Source of the DNA: Acinetobacter terrestris
GTDB taxonomy: Bacteria > Pseudomonadota > Gammaproteobacteria > Pseudomonadales > Moraxellaceae
Assembly: GCF_004331155.1 (NCBI RefSeq)
Contig: NZ_SJNZ01000014.1
Coordinates: forward strand, 1 to 64,000
DNA: 64,000 nt
Direction: 5' to 3'
The translations under genes were made by a program, and so were the position numbers. How positions within the stretch are numbered: the stretch's first letter is position 1; every line of letters starts with the position of its first letter. Shown here in pieces: positions 28,657 through 37,324 of the stretch. A model generated the notes under the pieces. The model made no database searches. It saw only the letters and a list, made by a program, of their open reading frames with translations, and was not told where the DNA came from.

Positions 28657-29271
28657 CTAAAAGTCACATTGTTCATACATATGTGACATGCGTTCTTGTT
28701 TAGTTTGTAAATAACCTTGATTAAATATATTTAAACCTACTGTTATAGCAATACGATCAACCACATTTACACCTAAATCTTTTAAGGCATTAATTTTAAG
28801 CGGATTATTAGTAATTAGTCTCACTTCTTTAATCTTTAAATAATCAAGCATAATCGTACACATGTCATAGTGACGTGCATCTGCCGGTAAGTTTAAAAGC
28901 AAATTTGCATCGATGGTATCATGTCCTTGATCTTGGAGCGCATAGGCACGAATTTTATTCGTCAAACCTATACCACGACCTTCTTGACGTAAATATAAAA
29001 TAACTCCCTGACCTTTATCACTAATCATTTTCATTGTGGAATGTAATTGTGGACCACAATCACATTTTAATGAACCGAAAGCATCGCCAGTTAAGCATTC
29101 AGAATGTATTCGGACTAATATTGGTTTCGTTGAAGCAGCATCCAACCCTTGAGAAAGAGCAAGATGTTCTTCACCTGTATCTGGATCTTGAAATACAATA
29201 ATTTCGAAATCGCCAAAAGCAGTCGGTAATTTAGATTTAGCCACGAATTCTATAGCCACAGATTCATCCAT
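28657..29271 (-). CDS. ribA: GTP cyclohydrolase II
   Basis: The 204-residue enzyme makes the pyrimidine precursor of riboflavin from GTP. The zinc ligands are in [18 protein letters not shown], the catalytic RQEGRGIGL segment is present, and [15 protein letters not shown] with the late tail [12 protein letters not shown] is typical. No FMN riboswitch is seen in the 440-base leader; the leader is extremely AT-rich. Whether it is the only ribA of the cell is unknown. Confidence 0.94.
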   Translation of the reverse strand: MDESVAIEFVAKSKLPTAFGDFEIIVFQDPDTGEEHLALSQGLDAASTKPILVRIHSECLTGDAFGSLKCDCGPQLHSTMKMISDKGQGVILYLRQEGRGIGLTNKIRAYALQDQGHDTIDANLLLNLPADARHYDMCTIMLDYLKIKEVRLITNNPLKINALKDLGVNVVDRIAITVGLNIFNQGYLQTKQERMSHMYEQCDF

Positions 29272-29712
29272 TTATATTTTAAAAGCCAATAAAATTATAA
29301 TATTCTCTATTCAAAAAAAAACAAAAAAATAGAAAATAATTAACCAGCAAACTCACCAAAACTAAATATAATAAAAACCAAATACTTGCTTTATAAAACT
29401 AAAAAACAAAACAATTAAGCTGATATCTGATTTAAATTAAAATACATTAATATAAATCATTAAAACAGGTATCAAATAAAAAATACTTACTACATCTAAT
29501 GTAGTAAGTATCTCCGCAATTAGTCCGGATAAGGGTGACTGAAAATATCTTTAGAGATTAAATTTCAATTATAATAATAGTTCTTTCATAGTGAATTTTT
29601 TGTGAAGCGATATAACCAAAATAAGAATACTTAAAGAATAATTGAAAAAAATGATATTTTTCTCAAAAAGATCTCAAGCGGACGAACGCAGAAAAAGTAA
29701 TTCAACATTATT
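29272..29712. other. AT-rich spacer with an inverted repeat
   Basis: No gene is evident. ATACTTACTACAT (29483-29495) and its complement at 29499-29511 form a perfect 13-bp stem with a 3-base loop. On the minus strand it is followed by TTTTTTATTTG, so it may terminate the nudC transcript. Confidence 0.6.
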
Positions 29713-30480
29713 TCAAAGCCATTCTTTGGTATCATCTGCCACAGGCGTTCCATTCATCACATGCATGATCATGGCATGAGCGATGCTGCCCTGAAATGGA
29801 ATCTCTGGTAACTGATCAAACTTGAAAAACTGAGCATCACTCAGTTCATTCTCCTGTATTTGAATATCGCCGGCATGATATTCCGCCTTAAATGCCATCA
29901 TCAGATTACTCGGAAAAGGCCATGGCTGACTTGCTAGATATTGAATATTTTTGACCTGAAGCCCCACTTCTTCCAGAGTTTCACGACGTACAGCTTCTTC
30001 AAGTGTTTCACCTACCTCCACAAACCCGGCAATTAAACTGTACATCTGGGTTTTATTGCGGGCATTTTTCGCCAGTAAAATTTCATCTGTCCCGCGGCTA
30101 ATGATGGTAATGACACATGGATTGACTCTTGGATACTGATTATATCCACAGGCAAGACAGATCATCGTATACTGGCTAACATGCTGCTGCGTCTGATGGC
30201 CACAATGACTGCAGAATTGATGATTACGACGCCATTCCAGTAACTGAACCGCGCGGCTTGCCTGCTCGAACTGCTGTCTACTCCACACCTGCACCAGCTG
30301 CCGGATCGGAACGAGCTGATAGCCTTCAGGTACAGCCTTATCATCCTGCAGATCCCGAGCAATGATTTCACCATCTTCAGACAAGTTCAGGTCATGCTGA
30401 AGCTTTTCCACCTGAGGCAACTGAAAATCGTCGTCAACCAGCAGTTGCTGCTGTCTAAAAATATAAGCTTTTGAGTGCAT
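29713..30480 (-). CDS. nudC: NudC, NAD+ diphosphatase / NAD-decapping Nudix hydrolase
   Basis: A 255-residue Nudix protein with an N-terminal non-catalytic domain, a zinc ribbon (CSHCGHQ...CLACGYNQYPRVNP) and the Nudix box GFVEVGETLEEAVRRETLEEVGLQ, followed by the NudC-specific SQPWPFPSNLMMAFKAEY. The last motif (SQPWPFPxS) separates NudC from other Nudix enzymes. It hydrolyses NAD(H) and removes NAD caps from RNA 5' ends. Confidence 0.95.
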   Translation of the reverse strand: MHSKAYIFRQQQLLVDDDFQLPQVEKLQHDLNLSEDGEIIARDLQDDKAVPEGYQLVPIRQLVQVWSRQQFEQASRAVQLLEWRRNHQFCSHCGHQTQQHVSQYTMICLACGYNQYPRVNPCVITIISRGTDEILLAKNARNKTQMYSLIAGFVEVGETLEEAVRRETLEEVGLQVKNIQYLASQPWPFPSNLMMAFKAEYHAGDIQIQENELSDAQFFKFDQLPEIPFQGSIAHAMIMHVMNGTPVADDTKEWL

Positions 30481-30510
30481 GCTGATTCAGATCCCTGGAT
30501 TAAAAAAAAA

Positions 30511-30533
30511 TCCCATACAGGGGACGTATGGGA
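30511..30533 (-). terminator. Terminator-like stem just upstream of nudC
   Basis: TCCCATAC-N7-GTATGGGA; on the minus strand it is followed by nine T residues. It would end a transcript from the TIGR03643 gene or insulate nudC. Confidence 0.65.
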
Positions 30534-30825
30534 CAAAACTAAGGAAGCTTACATGGAATAACTTCATGGAAAATACTAGGCGTAACCGGTCTGAATTACA
30601 ACTATAATAATTTGTATCTTTTTGATTAAAATCACATAATTTTCACATCTCTTATGAAACAGATAACCTGGAAAAATTCAGGAGAGTAACTAGGCGGCTT
30701 GAGCCATTTATTGTTAAAAGCCTTGCCCCTATTTATCTGGCTTGCTGAGGATTCTTCTGCATCAGTAGTCCATCGACACATGGGAAACCTTTAAAACTTA
30801 GCTTAATATTTCATGATCAGGGATG

Positions 30826-31095
30826 AGGGAGTCTTCTGCGCCAATCCACGCATGGGCATGACTTATCGACAGCTAGATAAGCTGCAGGACAAAGATTAGA
30901 TCATTACGCATGCCCAACAGTTACTCAGTCAGGTTAATGAGTTATAGCAGCATGAAGAAATAACATTCACCGGAAAAAACCTGTTTTCACTGCCTGCGTC
31001 ACTTTAGCTGGCATAAGAAATGACAACGCTGCTGGGATGAGGTCCGCTATTGTTCTGAAAGATGCAAACGTCAATCCAAACAGCGCCGATCATAG
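30826..31095 (+). pseudogene. Decayed photolyase/cryptochrome 3' end and DUF2256 gene
   Basis: One frame reads FCANPRMGMTYRQLDKLQDK, like the C-terminal tail of FeS-type cryptochrome/photolyase proteins (NPRM-x-M-x-YR-x-x-D), then meets stops. A second frame reads C-LRHFSWHKK-stop-QRCWDEVRYCSERCKRQSK, the DUF2256 pattern (WRKKW-x5-EVRYCSxRC), where the stop TGA stands at the conserved Trp. The two families normally adjoin a TIGR03643 gene, which is intact here at 31106. The photolyase body has been lost. Confidence 0.7.
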
Positions 31096-31105
31096 AGTAA
31101 CGTTG

Positions 31106-31369
31106 CTAGAAACGTTTGTACTGCCGCGAACAATAGGCCCGAATGACATCCGGTGAACGCAGTTGCAAATGTTTAGTTTTACGCCCTGTCACTCGCTCAC
31201 GCCATAATTTAAAACTACTTGGTTTCATATTCTGACGCATTAAGCGAATCACTGCAGATTCATCCAAACCAAACTCACGCTGAATTGCTTCAAAAGGTGT
31301 TCTATCCTCCCAAGCCATTTCAATAATCCGTGACAGATCCGCTCCCATATATTCAATTACACTATGCAC
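31106..31369 (-). CDS. TIGR03643 family protein
   Basis: This 87-residue helical protein has the family core RIIEMAWEDRTPFEAIQREFGLDESAVIRLMRQNMKPSSFKLWRERVTGRKTKH. The motif suggests a DNA-binding helix-turn-helix-like fold, but function is unknown. It usually sits beside cryptochrome/photolyase and DUF2256 genes; here those partners are pseudogenes convergent with it. The tail (RAYCSRQYKRF) ends ten bases from the DUF2256 remnant. Confidence 0.88.
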   Translation of the reverse strand: MHSVIEYMGADLSRIIEMAWEDRTPFEAIQREFGLDESAVIRLMRQNMKPSSFKLWRERVTGRKTKHLQLRSPDVIRAYCSRQYKRF

Positions 31370-31723
31370 AACATCCCCCCTTCTTCCTTTAAGTTGTTTA
31401 AAAATATAGAAAGTTGATTGATTAAGTTCAAACGAATATCTATCTATATTTCCTGATCAGATCAAACTGACTGACTGATGCCATCGTATGAAAAGGAACA
31501 TGAATAATTTGTGATTTTTTTTGGGCTGCTCTGGATTTTTCTTATTCAATGCTATTCAGGTGTAGCCCACATATAGAAGTTTGTAATTTTCTATCAAATA
31601 TTCATTTCTCTTTCACACTTACATTTTTAACTTAGAAAAACTCAAACCCTGATAACCCTTACACATACTCAATTTTTTATTGTATAGACTGTCTATCTCA
31701 GCTTCTATAAATAGGCAATTATA
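31370..31723. other. Intergenic region without recognisable gene
   Basis: Both neighbours are transcribed away from this stretch, so it should contain two promoters. It is AT-rich and no operator or RNA was recognised. Confidence 0.4.
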
Positions 31724-31963
31724 ATGAATAATTTCAATCCAACTGATATCAAAGAACATGCTTCAGTAATTTGTTCATGTGGTACGGAAATAGGAAAAGT
31801 AGACCATTTAGAAGGCCAAGACTCAATTAAGTTGACCAGAAGTGATGATGAAAATAATGAACATCATCTTATCCCCTTAAGTTGGGTAAGTGAAATCAAA
31901 GATGAAAATGTGATGTTGAACAAAACAGCAGAAGACGCTAGAAAAGAATGGAAGACCTTATAG
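31724..31963 (+). CDS. DUF2171 family protein
   Basis: The 79-residue protein has IKEHASVICSCGTEIGKVDHLEGQDSIKLTRSD-x-x-HHLIPLSWVSEIKDENVMLNKTAEDARKEW, a good match to DUF2171 (PRC-barrel-like small beta proteins with an unknown role, often stress-related). A GCCAGTC/GACTGGC stem at 32013-32031 follows as weak terminator. No operon partner. Confidence 0.8.
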   Translation: MNNFNPTDIKEHASVICSCGTEIGKVDHLEGQDSIKLTRSDDENNEHHLIPLSWVSEIKDENVMLNKTAEDARKEWKTL

Positions 31964-32012
31964 CAATATAATATTTTTCAGTGAATAGATTATCTGCCTT
32001 GAATTGAAGAAC

Positions 32013-32031
32013 GCCAGTCCAATTGACTGGC
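32013..32031 (+). terminator. Weak terminator of the DUF2171 gene
   Basis: GCCAGTC and GACTGGC pair around CAATT and are followed by ATTTTAG. The T tract is short. Confidence 0.5.
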
Positions 32032-32042
32032 ATTTTAGCATC

Positions 32043-32263
32043 TGAACCGTACCGGATTTGTCGGAGACAGTTTATTTAAGTTAGGCAGCCTGATCTGAAG
32101 GTTGCATCTTTTCATAATACATTGCTTCAAACTGAAGTGGTAAAACATATCCAATTGCACTATGCAGTCGCTTTTTGTTAAACCAATCCACCCAATTCAA
32201 AGTAGCCCGTTCAACATCAGCTAAACCACTCCAATCAGATTTCAAATATTTAATCACCTCCAA
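32043..32263 (-). mobile_element. IS3-family element remnant (3' end of OrfB and right terminal repeat)
   Basis: TGAACCGTACCGG at 32043 is the terminal repeat of the complete IS at 35724-37031 (one mismatch in the first 26 bases). The minus strand then encodes EVIKYLKSDWSGLADVERATLNWVDWFN to an early end, about 80 percent like the complete OrfB tail. The 5' part is lost near 32263. Confidence 0.85.
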
Positions 32264-32403
32264 TTTATGCTTTGTTATTTACCCATTAACCAAGAGACTA
32301 ACACCCTAATCCTAGAAAATTTTCTTGATAAAATTCTTTGGGCTATATTCACTTTAATTTAAAAGATATGAAAAAATCAAAAAAAATACTGAGTGTTCTA
32401 AAA

Positions 32404-33615
32404 TTATTCTAACCCCCTATTATAACTTTCAATATAATTACCCCACCACTGCATCATTTCAATACGCTGATTCAAATACTCGGCATGATTATAACTTGCC
32501 CTCGTTTTATTTTTATCTGTATGAGATAATTGGGATTCAATCCAATTTTGCTGAAATAACCCAGACTCATTTAATATGGTACTAAAAGTAGAACGTAAAC
32601 CATGAGATGACAAATCATTTTTACCATAACCCATTTTACGAACTATTGTATTAAGTGTATTAAAATGGAGAGGTTTATTTTTAATACGGGGACTAAAAAA
32701 CACGTATTTTTCACCATGGGACCACTCTAGTGCTGATTTTATAATAAGAATGGCTTGATCCGATAAAGGAACTAAAAATTCAGGAATATCATGACCTAAA
32801 ATAACTTTACGTCTGAACTGTTTGATATGTAAAGCGGGTATTTTCCAAACTTTATTTTCCAAATCAAAATGATGAGGTTCACTTAACAATAGTTCAGCTC
32901 CCCTTACTCCAGTGTAAAGCTTAAACCACAATGCCTTTTTAATAATAGGATGCGTATTAACTTCGTTCAATCTCATTATAAAACCTGATATCTCTTTCTG
33001 TTTTAAATAAGGATAATTTTTCTTAATTTTATTATTAACCAATATTTTATTTAAACCAAGAGCAATATTATATTCACAATACCCCATTGCAACAGCATAA
33101 TCGTAAATTTGATTTAAATAGCTATAAGCTTTTTTAACGGGTTCTTTTACTTCTCTGGATTCAATTTTTTTAATCACTGCCACTAAATCATATCGTTTCA
33201 CATCTTCAAATGCGATATCACTTAACTCTGGATATATATCTTTATATAAACATTTTTTTGCTAATTGAATAACACCACAACGTGGCTCATCACTAAAAGA
33301 ATTTCTTGTTTTAAATTCTAACCATTCCTCACAAATATCTTTGAAAGATTTTATTTTTTTATTAATGCTACCGTTAAACGAATAATTATTTAATTTATAT
33401 TCATCTCGTGCAGACCTGGCATCTTTTAACAGCATTGAGGGGTAGACACCCAATTTTACTCGCGGTCGCTTAGCTCCCCCTTCTAGGGAATATCGGTAGC
33501 TCCATGACTTGCGTCCATTGGGTTCAATTTTCAGACTTAAGCCTTCATCATCTGCTAAAAAGTAGATTTTATCCTTGGGTTTAGCTTGGCGAACCTTAAA
33601 TTCTGTAAGACTCAT
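32404..33615 (-). CDS. Tyrosine recombinase (P4-type integrase)
   Basis: About 403 residues from the ATG at 33615 (MSLTEFKVRQAKPKDKIYFL). It has an N-terminal DUF4102 arm-binding domain (DDEGLSLKIEPNGRKSWSYRYSLEG...RVKLGVYPSMLLKDARSARDE), a core-binding domain and a catalytic domain with R in YTGVRGAELLL, HGLRSTF and LSHTDKNKTRASYNHAEY (the Tyr nucleophile near the end). Such integrases move genomic islands at tRNA or other sites. No tRNA adjoins it here, so the original att site is probably gone. Confidence 0.92.
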   Translation of the reverse strand: MSLTEFKVRQAKPKDKIYFLADDEGLSLKIEPNGRKSWSYRYSLEGGAKRPRVKLGVYPSMLLKDARSARDEYKLNNYSFNGSINKKIKSFKDICEEWLEFKTRNSFSDEPRCGVIQLAKKCLYKDIYPELSDIAFEDVKRYDLVAVIKKIESREVKEPVKKAYSYLNQIYDYAVAMGYCEYNIALGLNKILVNNKIKKNYPYLKQKEISGFIMRLNEVNTHPIIKKALWFKLYTGVRGAELLLSEPHHFDLENKVWKIPALHIKQFRRKVILGHDIPEFLVPLSDQAILIIKSALEWSHGEKYVFFSPRIKNKPLHFNTLNTIVRKMGYGKNDLSSHGLRSTFSTILNESGLFQQNWIESQLSHTDKNKTRASYNHAEYLNQRIEMMQWWGNYIESYNRGLE

Positions 33616-33674
33616 GAAATTGAATGAAACCACTAATGACACTGAATACTTTTATTATATCAAAATAAACCAAA

Positions 33675-33709
33675 TTTTATGTGATGCGTATGATACGCAT
33701 CACATAAAA
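33675..33709. promoter_or_regulatory. 35-bp perfect palindrome upstream of the integrase gene
   Basis: Seventeen-base arms (33675-33691, 33693-33709) surround one central G: TTTTATGTGATGCGTAT and its complement. It lies 60 bases before the integrase ATG. It could be an operator, a terminator of what lay upstream, or a recombination site. Confidence 0.6.
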
Positions 33710-33809
33710 ATATAATATATTGTTATTTAATGAAATTATTTAACAATAAAAGATTTTAGTAACCACTTTAGTAACCTTGAAAATAGTATGGTGGCGGGCT
33801 TATATAGAT

Positions 33810-34385
33810 TTATTTCATTCTTATATTTGGAATCTGAATCTTGTAGCCATGCTTCACTAGGTTATAAGTAAATTTTCGGAGAAAAATTTTAATAGCTTTG
33901 CTAATCAATTCAACGATCAAAAATTGGACTTCATCATAATCCTTACCAATTTCAGCATCATAATTAATATAGAGTAGCTGAAGGCCTGAACCTTTCAGCG
34001 GTTGTTGCTGAACAGTGTAATTTAAGACCATATTCCGCCCCATTCCACGGTTTTTTTGCCTGCTGTTTTAAAGTTTTACCCTAAATATAGCGGTAACCAA
34101 TATCGAGACCCGGAACAACAGCATCGAACTTATATTTCATATTATGAATTGAAATATTTTAAGCGGACAAAATTCTGATATTCAGCTGACTTTAAAAGGT
34201 TGTATTCCATTCTTAAATAGAAATGGTTATACAGGTCATCTAGATAGCCGTCATAAACTTGATAACTAAAAACCTGATTTAACTGCGGCTTAACACTTCC
34301 ATAATAAAGTCCATCTGACGCCCGGATAACACCAGTTTCCTGAAATCTCCTGCATTTTTCATGGCAAGCTAAAGCCGATCCTCAG
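33810..34385 (-). pseudogene. OprD-family porin, decayed C-terminal half
   Basis: Several minus-strand segments in succession resemble OprD porins. They are DGLYYGSVKPQLNQVFSYQV and YDGYLDDLYNHFYLRMEYNL (like DVYRQHYLGL), KYFNS (like DLRYFDS), GLDIGYRYI (like GLxVxxRYV), then NMVLNYTVQQQPLKGSGLQ with DYDEVQFLIV, the OprD tail (YTxQSGPLKGL...DEVRxIV). Stops and at least one frameshift (near 34045) separate the segments. The N-terminal half is missing. Confidence 0.7.
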
Positions 34386-34389
34386 GACC

Positions 34390-34550
34390 ATGTTAAGATT
34401 CAAGTCTATACAGATTTCTTATGCCACAATGAAAGCTATTGAAGTCATGCGTGCAATATGTAAAAGATAAACTTCGTCATTTTATTATGGTCAGCCTCAG
34501 GGTGAAGGGTATCTTATGCAATTTCCTGTTCTCTATATTTCCATCATAAA
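34390..34550 (+). pseudogene. IS6-family transposase C-terminal remnant
   Basis: From an ATG-like codon at 34390: MLRFKSIQISYATMKAIEVM, RAICKR, stop, then SSFYYGQPQGEGYLMQF. This resembles the end of IS1008/IS6-type transposases (FKSxxTAxxTIKGIEVMRALRKGQ...FYYG-x-PLGEMxLV). It lies beside the OprD remnant and probably marks the insertion that truncated it. Confidence 0.5.
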
Positions 34551-34866
34551 AAATAAGCCTAGATCGCCTAGATGCAAAGGTTTGGAATTGATCTCAATAA
34601 ATGCGCACAAGGTTGGCTAAAAATTGTCCCAGGTTTATCCCCAGAAATTGGGGATAATTTTTGCCTTGAAAGGTCCAGAAATATTGATAAAATTTTAAAT
34701 TTGATTAAAAAATGATCAATATTGATGGCAAAAAATTCCAGAATACAAAACTGACTTGTTTCAAAGATAATTTGAATAATTTTTAAATATATTTTGCATA
34801 AGCCCCCTAATCTTAAATAAAAGATAAATTGCAAGTTTTTAACTCATTTGACTGTATTTTATTCTT
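34551..34866. other. No supported gene
   Basis: Open frames on both strands are AT-driven and unlike known proteins; I leave them uncalled. Confidence 0.4.
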
Positions 34867-35133
34867 TTATTCTTTGAGCAACGTTAAAGCAAACTTGCGC
34901 AATAATACAGGCAGCCAATAAGACATAAGCGACTGAAAAATTAGGATTATTTCCCAGATCACTGAATGAGGAGCATATAGTGCCAATGACCATTTGAAAA
35001 AACCATATGTTCCCGATGCTAAACCGGCAATGGGAGAATGTATATTGAGCGTCCGTGTCAAATCTGCCGGAGAACTAATCCCTACCCCAAAACAATAAAT
35101 AATAATGAGGGTGATGATGACATCTAACTCCAA
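34867..35133 (-). pseudogene. MFS drug-efflux transporter, C-terminal fragment
   Basis: The 88-residue frame contains GVGISSPADLTRTLNIHSPIAGLASGTYGFFKWSLA, recognisable as helix 11 of Bcr/CflA-like efflux pumps (the pattern P-x-AGxASGxxGFxQ), followed by one more hydrophobic helix and a short basic tail. The first ten helices are absent, so it cannot be functional. Confidence 0.55.
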
Positions 35134-35250
35134 GAGTCAAGGGGCTGGTCTCAAGCTAATTTATAAACCTTAGCGGTTTTTTTAAAGCTATAGCATCCTA
35201 TAATCATAATTTTGCCCCGTACTTTCCCTATTACAGAATTTTCTAATTTT

Positions 35251-35723
35251 CTAATTTTCTAATGCAGTATAGATCAGTTTTAAGTCAGTGATCGGGGCCG
35301 GTTTTGCATAAAAATAGCCTTGCAGCAGATCACAACCTTGCTGATAAAGCAGGCTGGCCTGTTTTAATGTTTCGACACCCTCAGCCACCACTTCCAAATT
35401 AAGCTGATGCGCCAGATGGATAATCGATTGAACAATGGCCGCATCCTGATTATTGATGGTAAGTTCTTCAATAAAACTCCGGTCTAACTTGATTTGACTG
35501 ATGGGTAAGCGACGTAAATAACTGAGGCTCGAATAACCGGTACCAAAGTCATCAATTGATACTTGTACCCCTAAAGCACGTACCGATTTCAAAATTTCTA
35601 CTGTTCTCTCTGCCCCTGTAATAATTACTCCTTCCGTGATTTCAATTTTGAGTAGTTCAGGAGGCAATTGACTTAATTCCAGCACATGCTTAAGTCCTTC
35701 CAGGAAACCGGTTCTACCGAACT
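35251..35723 (-). pseudogene. EAL-domain phosphodiesterase truncated by an IS
   Basis: The readable frame enters from the IS border at 35723 (FGRTGFLEGLKHVLELSQLP) and runs to 35251. It retains the late EAL motifs KIEITEG, SIDDFGTGYSSLSYLRRLPISQIKLDRSFI and VVAEGVETLKQASLL-x-x-GCDLLQGYFYAKP. The N-terminal part with the EAL motif itself is gone; nothing homologous continues on the other side of the IS, so a deletion accompanied or followed the insertion. Confidence 0.85.
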
Positions 35724-35773
35724 TGAACCGTACCGGGTTTGTCGGAGACCAACTTTCCTGAGAGAATGCCCCG

Positions 35774-36091
35774 ATGAAAAAAGTAAAATATACCCCTGAA
35801 ATCAGAGATAGAGCGGTTCAACTTGTGATTGAATCCGAAAAAGATTATCCATCGAATTGGGCTGCAATCACAGCAATTGCACCCAAGATAGGTTGTACTC
35901 CTGAAACACTACGTGTTTGGTATTTAAAACATCTCGATCAACAAAATCCAGTTAAAGTACAGCAACTTTCAGATCAAGAACGGATTAAACAACTCGAACG
36001 TGAAAATAAAGAACTGCAACGTGCTAACGAAATTCTACGTAAAGCAGCTGCTTTTTTCGCCCAGGCGGAGCTCGACCGCCCACACAAATAA
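35774..36091 (+). CDS. IS3-family transposase OrfA
   Basis: A 105-residue helix-turn-helix protein (KKVKYTPEIRDRAVQLVIESEKDYPSNWAAITAIAPKIGCTPETLRVWYLKH) ending in a leucine-zipper-like coiled coil (IKQLERENKELQRANEILRKAAAFFAQAELDR). Its TAA overlaps the orfB ATG by one base. In IS3 elements a -1 frameshift in this region makes the OrfAB fusion transposase; AAAG-rich sites occur near 36040. Confidence 0.93.
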   Translation: MKKVKYTPEIRDRAVQLVIESEKDYPSNWAAITAIAPKIGCTPETLRVWYLKHLDQQNPVKVQQLSDQERIKQLERENKELQRANEILRKAAAFFAQAELDRPHK

Positions 36092-36993
36092 TGGTGGATT
36101 TTATCCATCATAATAAAGAGCTGTACGGAGTCGAGGCGATTTGTAGAATTTTACCTATCGCACCTTCAACCTATTACCGGACTTTAGATCTCTGTGAAAA
36201 TCCAGAACATCGAGCGAAACGAGATCTACATGATGTGCATCATGCTGAGCAAATCAAACGAATTTGGAAAGAAAGTTCAGGTCGATATGGTGTACGTAAA
36301 GTCTGGCAAAAGTTGAAACGTGAAGGCTATATTATTGCGCGCTGTACAGTTGCTCGATTGATGAAAAAGCTAGGTATACAAGGTGTTTGGCGTGGTAAGA
36401 ATAAACAAACCACCCGTAGCCGAGATGATCAAAAAAGAGCAGATGATTTAGTGAAACGGGATTTTAGTGCAGATCAGCCTGACCAGCTATGGGTCGCAGA
36501 CTTTACGTATATTCAAACAAATTCAGGCTGGGTATATACCGCCTTTATTATTGATGTGTTCTCACGAGCAATTGTTGGATGGAAAGTATCTACACGGATG
36601 AATACAGATATGGTACTCGATGCACTTGAGCAAGCTTTACATGCTCGAGACATGCCAAAGAACGTGATTCACCATAGTGACAGAGGCGTACAGTATCTTT
36701 CCATTCGCTATACCAATCGTTTAGAAGCAGCAAATTTACGAGCATCAGTCGGTACGACTGGTGATTCATACGATAATGCTTTGGCTGAAACAGTGAATGG
36801 CTTATACAAAACAGAGGTGATTAAATATTTAAAAGCAGATTGGCAAGGTTTAGCGGATGTACAACTTGCGACACTAAACTGGGTAGATTGGTTCAATAAA
36901 GAGCGTGTACATAGTGCACTAGGTTATGTGTCACCTTTTGATTTTGAAGCAATGTACTATGATAAAATTAATCCGTTAGGTCAGGTGGCCTAA
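36091..36993 (+). CDS. IS3-family transposase OrfB (DDE catalytic domain)
   Basis: The 300-residue protein has HTH_21 (GVEAICRILPIAPSTYYR) and an rve integrase core. The catalytic triad is in LWVADFTYIQT (D), VIHHSDRGVQYLS (D) and SYDNALAETVNGLYKTEV (E). All motifs are intact, so the element could still be mobile. Confidence 0.95.
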   Translation: MVDFIHHNKELYGVEAICRILPIAPSTYYRTLDLCENPEHRAKRDLHDVHHAEQIKRIWKESSGRYGVRKVWQKLKREGYIIARCTVARLMKKLGIQGVWRGKNKQTTRSRDDQKRADDLVKRDFSADQPDQLWVADFTYIQTNSGWVYTAFIIDVFSRAIVGWKVSTRMNTDMVLDALEQALHARDMPKNVIHHSDRGVQYLSIRYTNRLEAANLRASVGTTGDSYDNALAETVNGLYKTEVIKYLKADWQGLADVQLATLNWVDWFNKERVHSALGYVSPFDFEAMYYDKINPLGQVA

Positions 36994-37028
36994 CTTAAAT
37001 AAAAAGTCTCCGACAAACCCGGTACGGT

Positions 37029-37220
37029 TCAAAGATGAGTAAATGTCTCGTCACCACTTAAATCAACTACTTTATCTGTAGGTGCAATCTTAGGTAAGGA
37101 TATTGATGTTTTGTTGTTACTTGTTTCATTTAGAACTCTTTCATAGATACACTCTACGATAATTTCTGTGCCACCACTTCTTTTAGACCTTAGCTCTTTT
37201 AATTTATAAAGTTTAGGCAT
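37029..37220 (-). pseudogene. Hypothetical protein gene cut by the IS right end
   Basis: The 63-residue frame starts MPKLYKLKELRSKRSGGTEI and its last codons, including the stop at 37029, come from the IS terminus. The original 3' part is therefore missing. Family unknown; the start is Lys/Arg-rich and could bind nucleic acid. Confidence 0.5.
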
Positions 37221-37324
37221 TTTATCTGTCTACTATTTTTTCCTAGACATTATAAAAAGGTATTCAGTAAAAAATGAAAATTATTGAAGACTCTATGGCT
37301 ATTCACTTCCAGTGAACCTTTTAG

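Larger units (their letters stand above)
35724..37031 (+). mobile_element. Complete IS3-family insertion sequence (IS51-like group)
   Basis: Inverted ends TGAACCGTACCGGGTTTG (35724) and the complement ending GGTACGGTTCA (37031) bound about 1,308 bp containing orfA and orfB. Twenty-six bases of each end match perfectly. No 3-4 bp target duplication is evident in the flanks (ACT/CTT against AAG/AAA), in agreement with deletion or recombination between copies. Confidence 0.9.

Noticed and set aside
28657..29712. FMN riboswitch before ribA
   Set aside because: The leader lacks the conserved RFN element sequence (AGGGGCAG-like segments) and is almost pure AT.
32264..33809. tRNA or direct repeat att sites flanking the integrase
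   Set aside because: No tRNA-like fold or repeated att core was found on either side within the visible sequence.
34568..34834. 88-codon open frame on the minus strand
   Set aside because: AT-driven hydrophobic composition without start context or recognisable pattern. Left as non-coding.
35721..37034. Target-site duplication of the complete IS3 element
   Set aside because: The adjacent bases (ACT or CTT on the left, AAG or AAA on the right) do not match.
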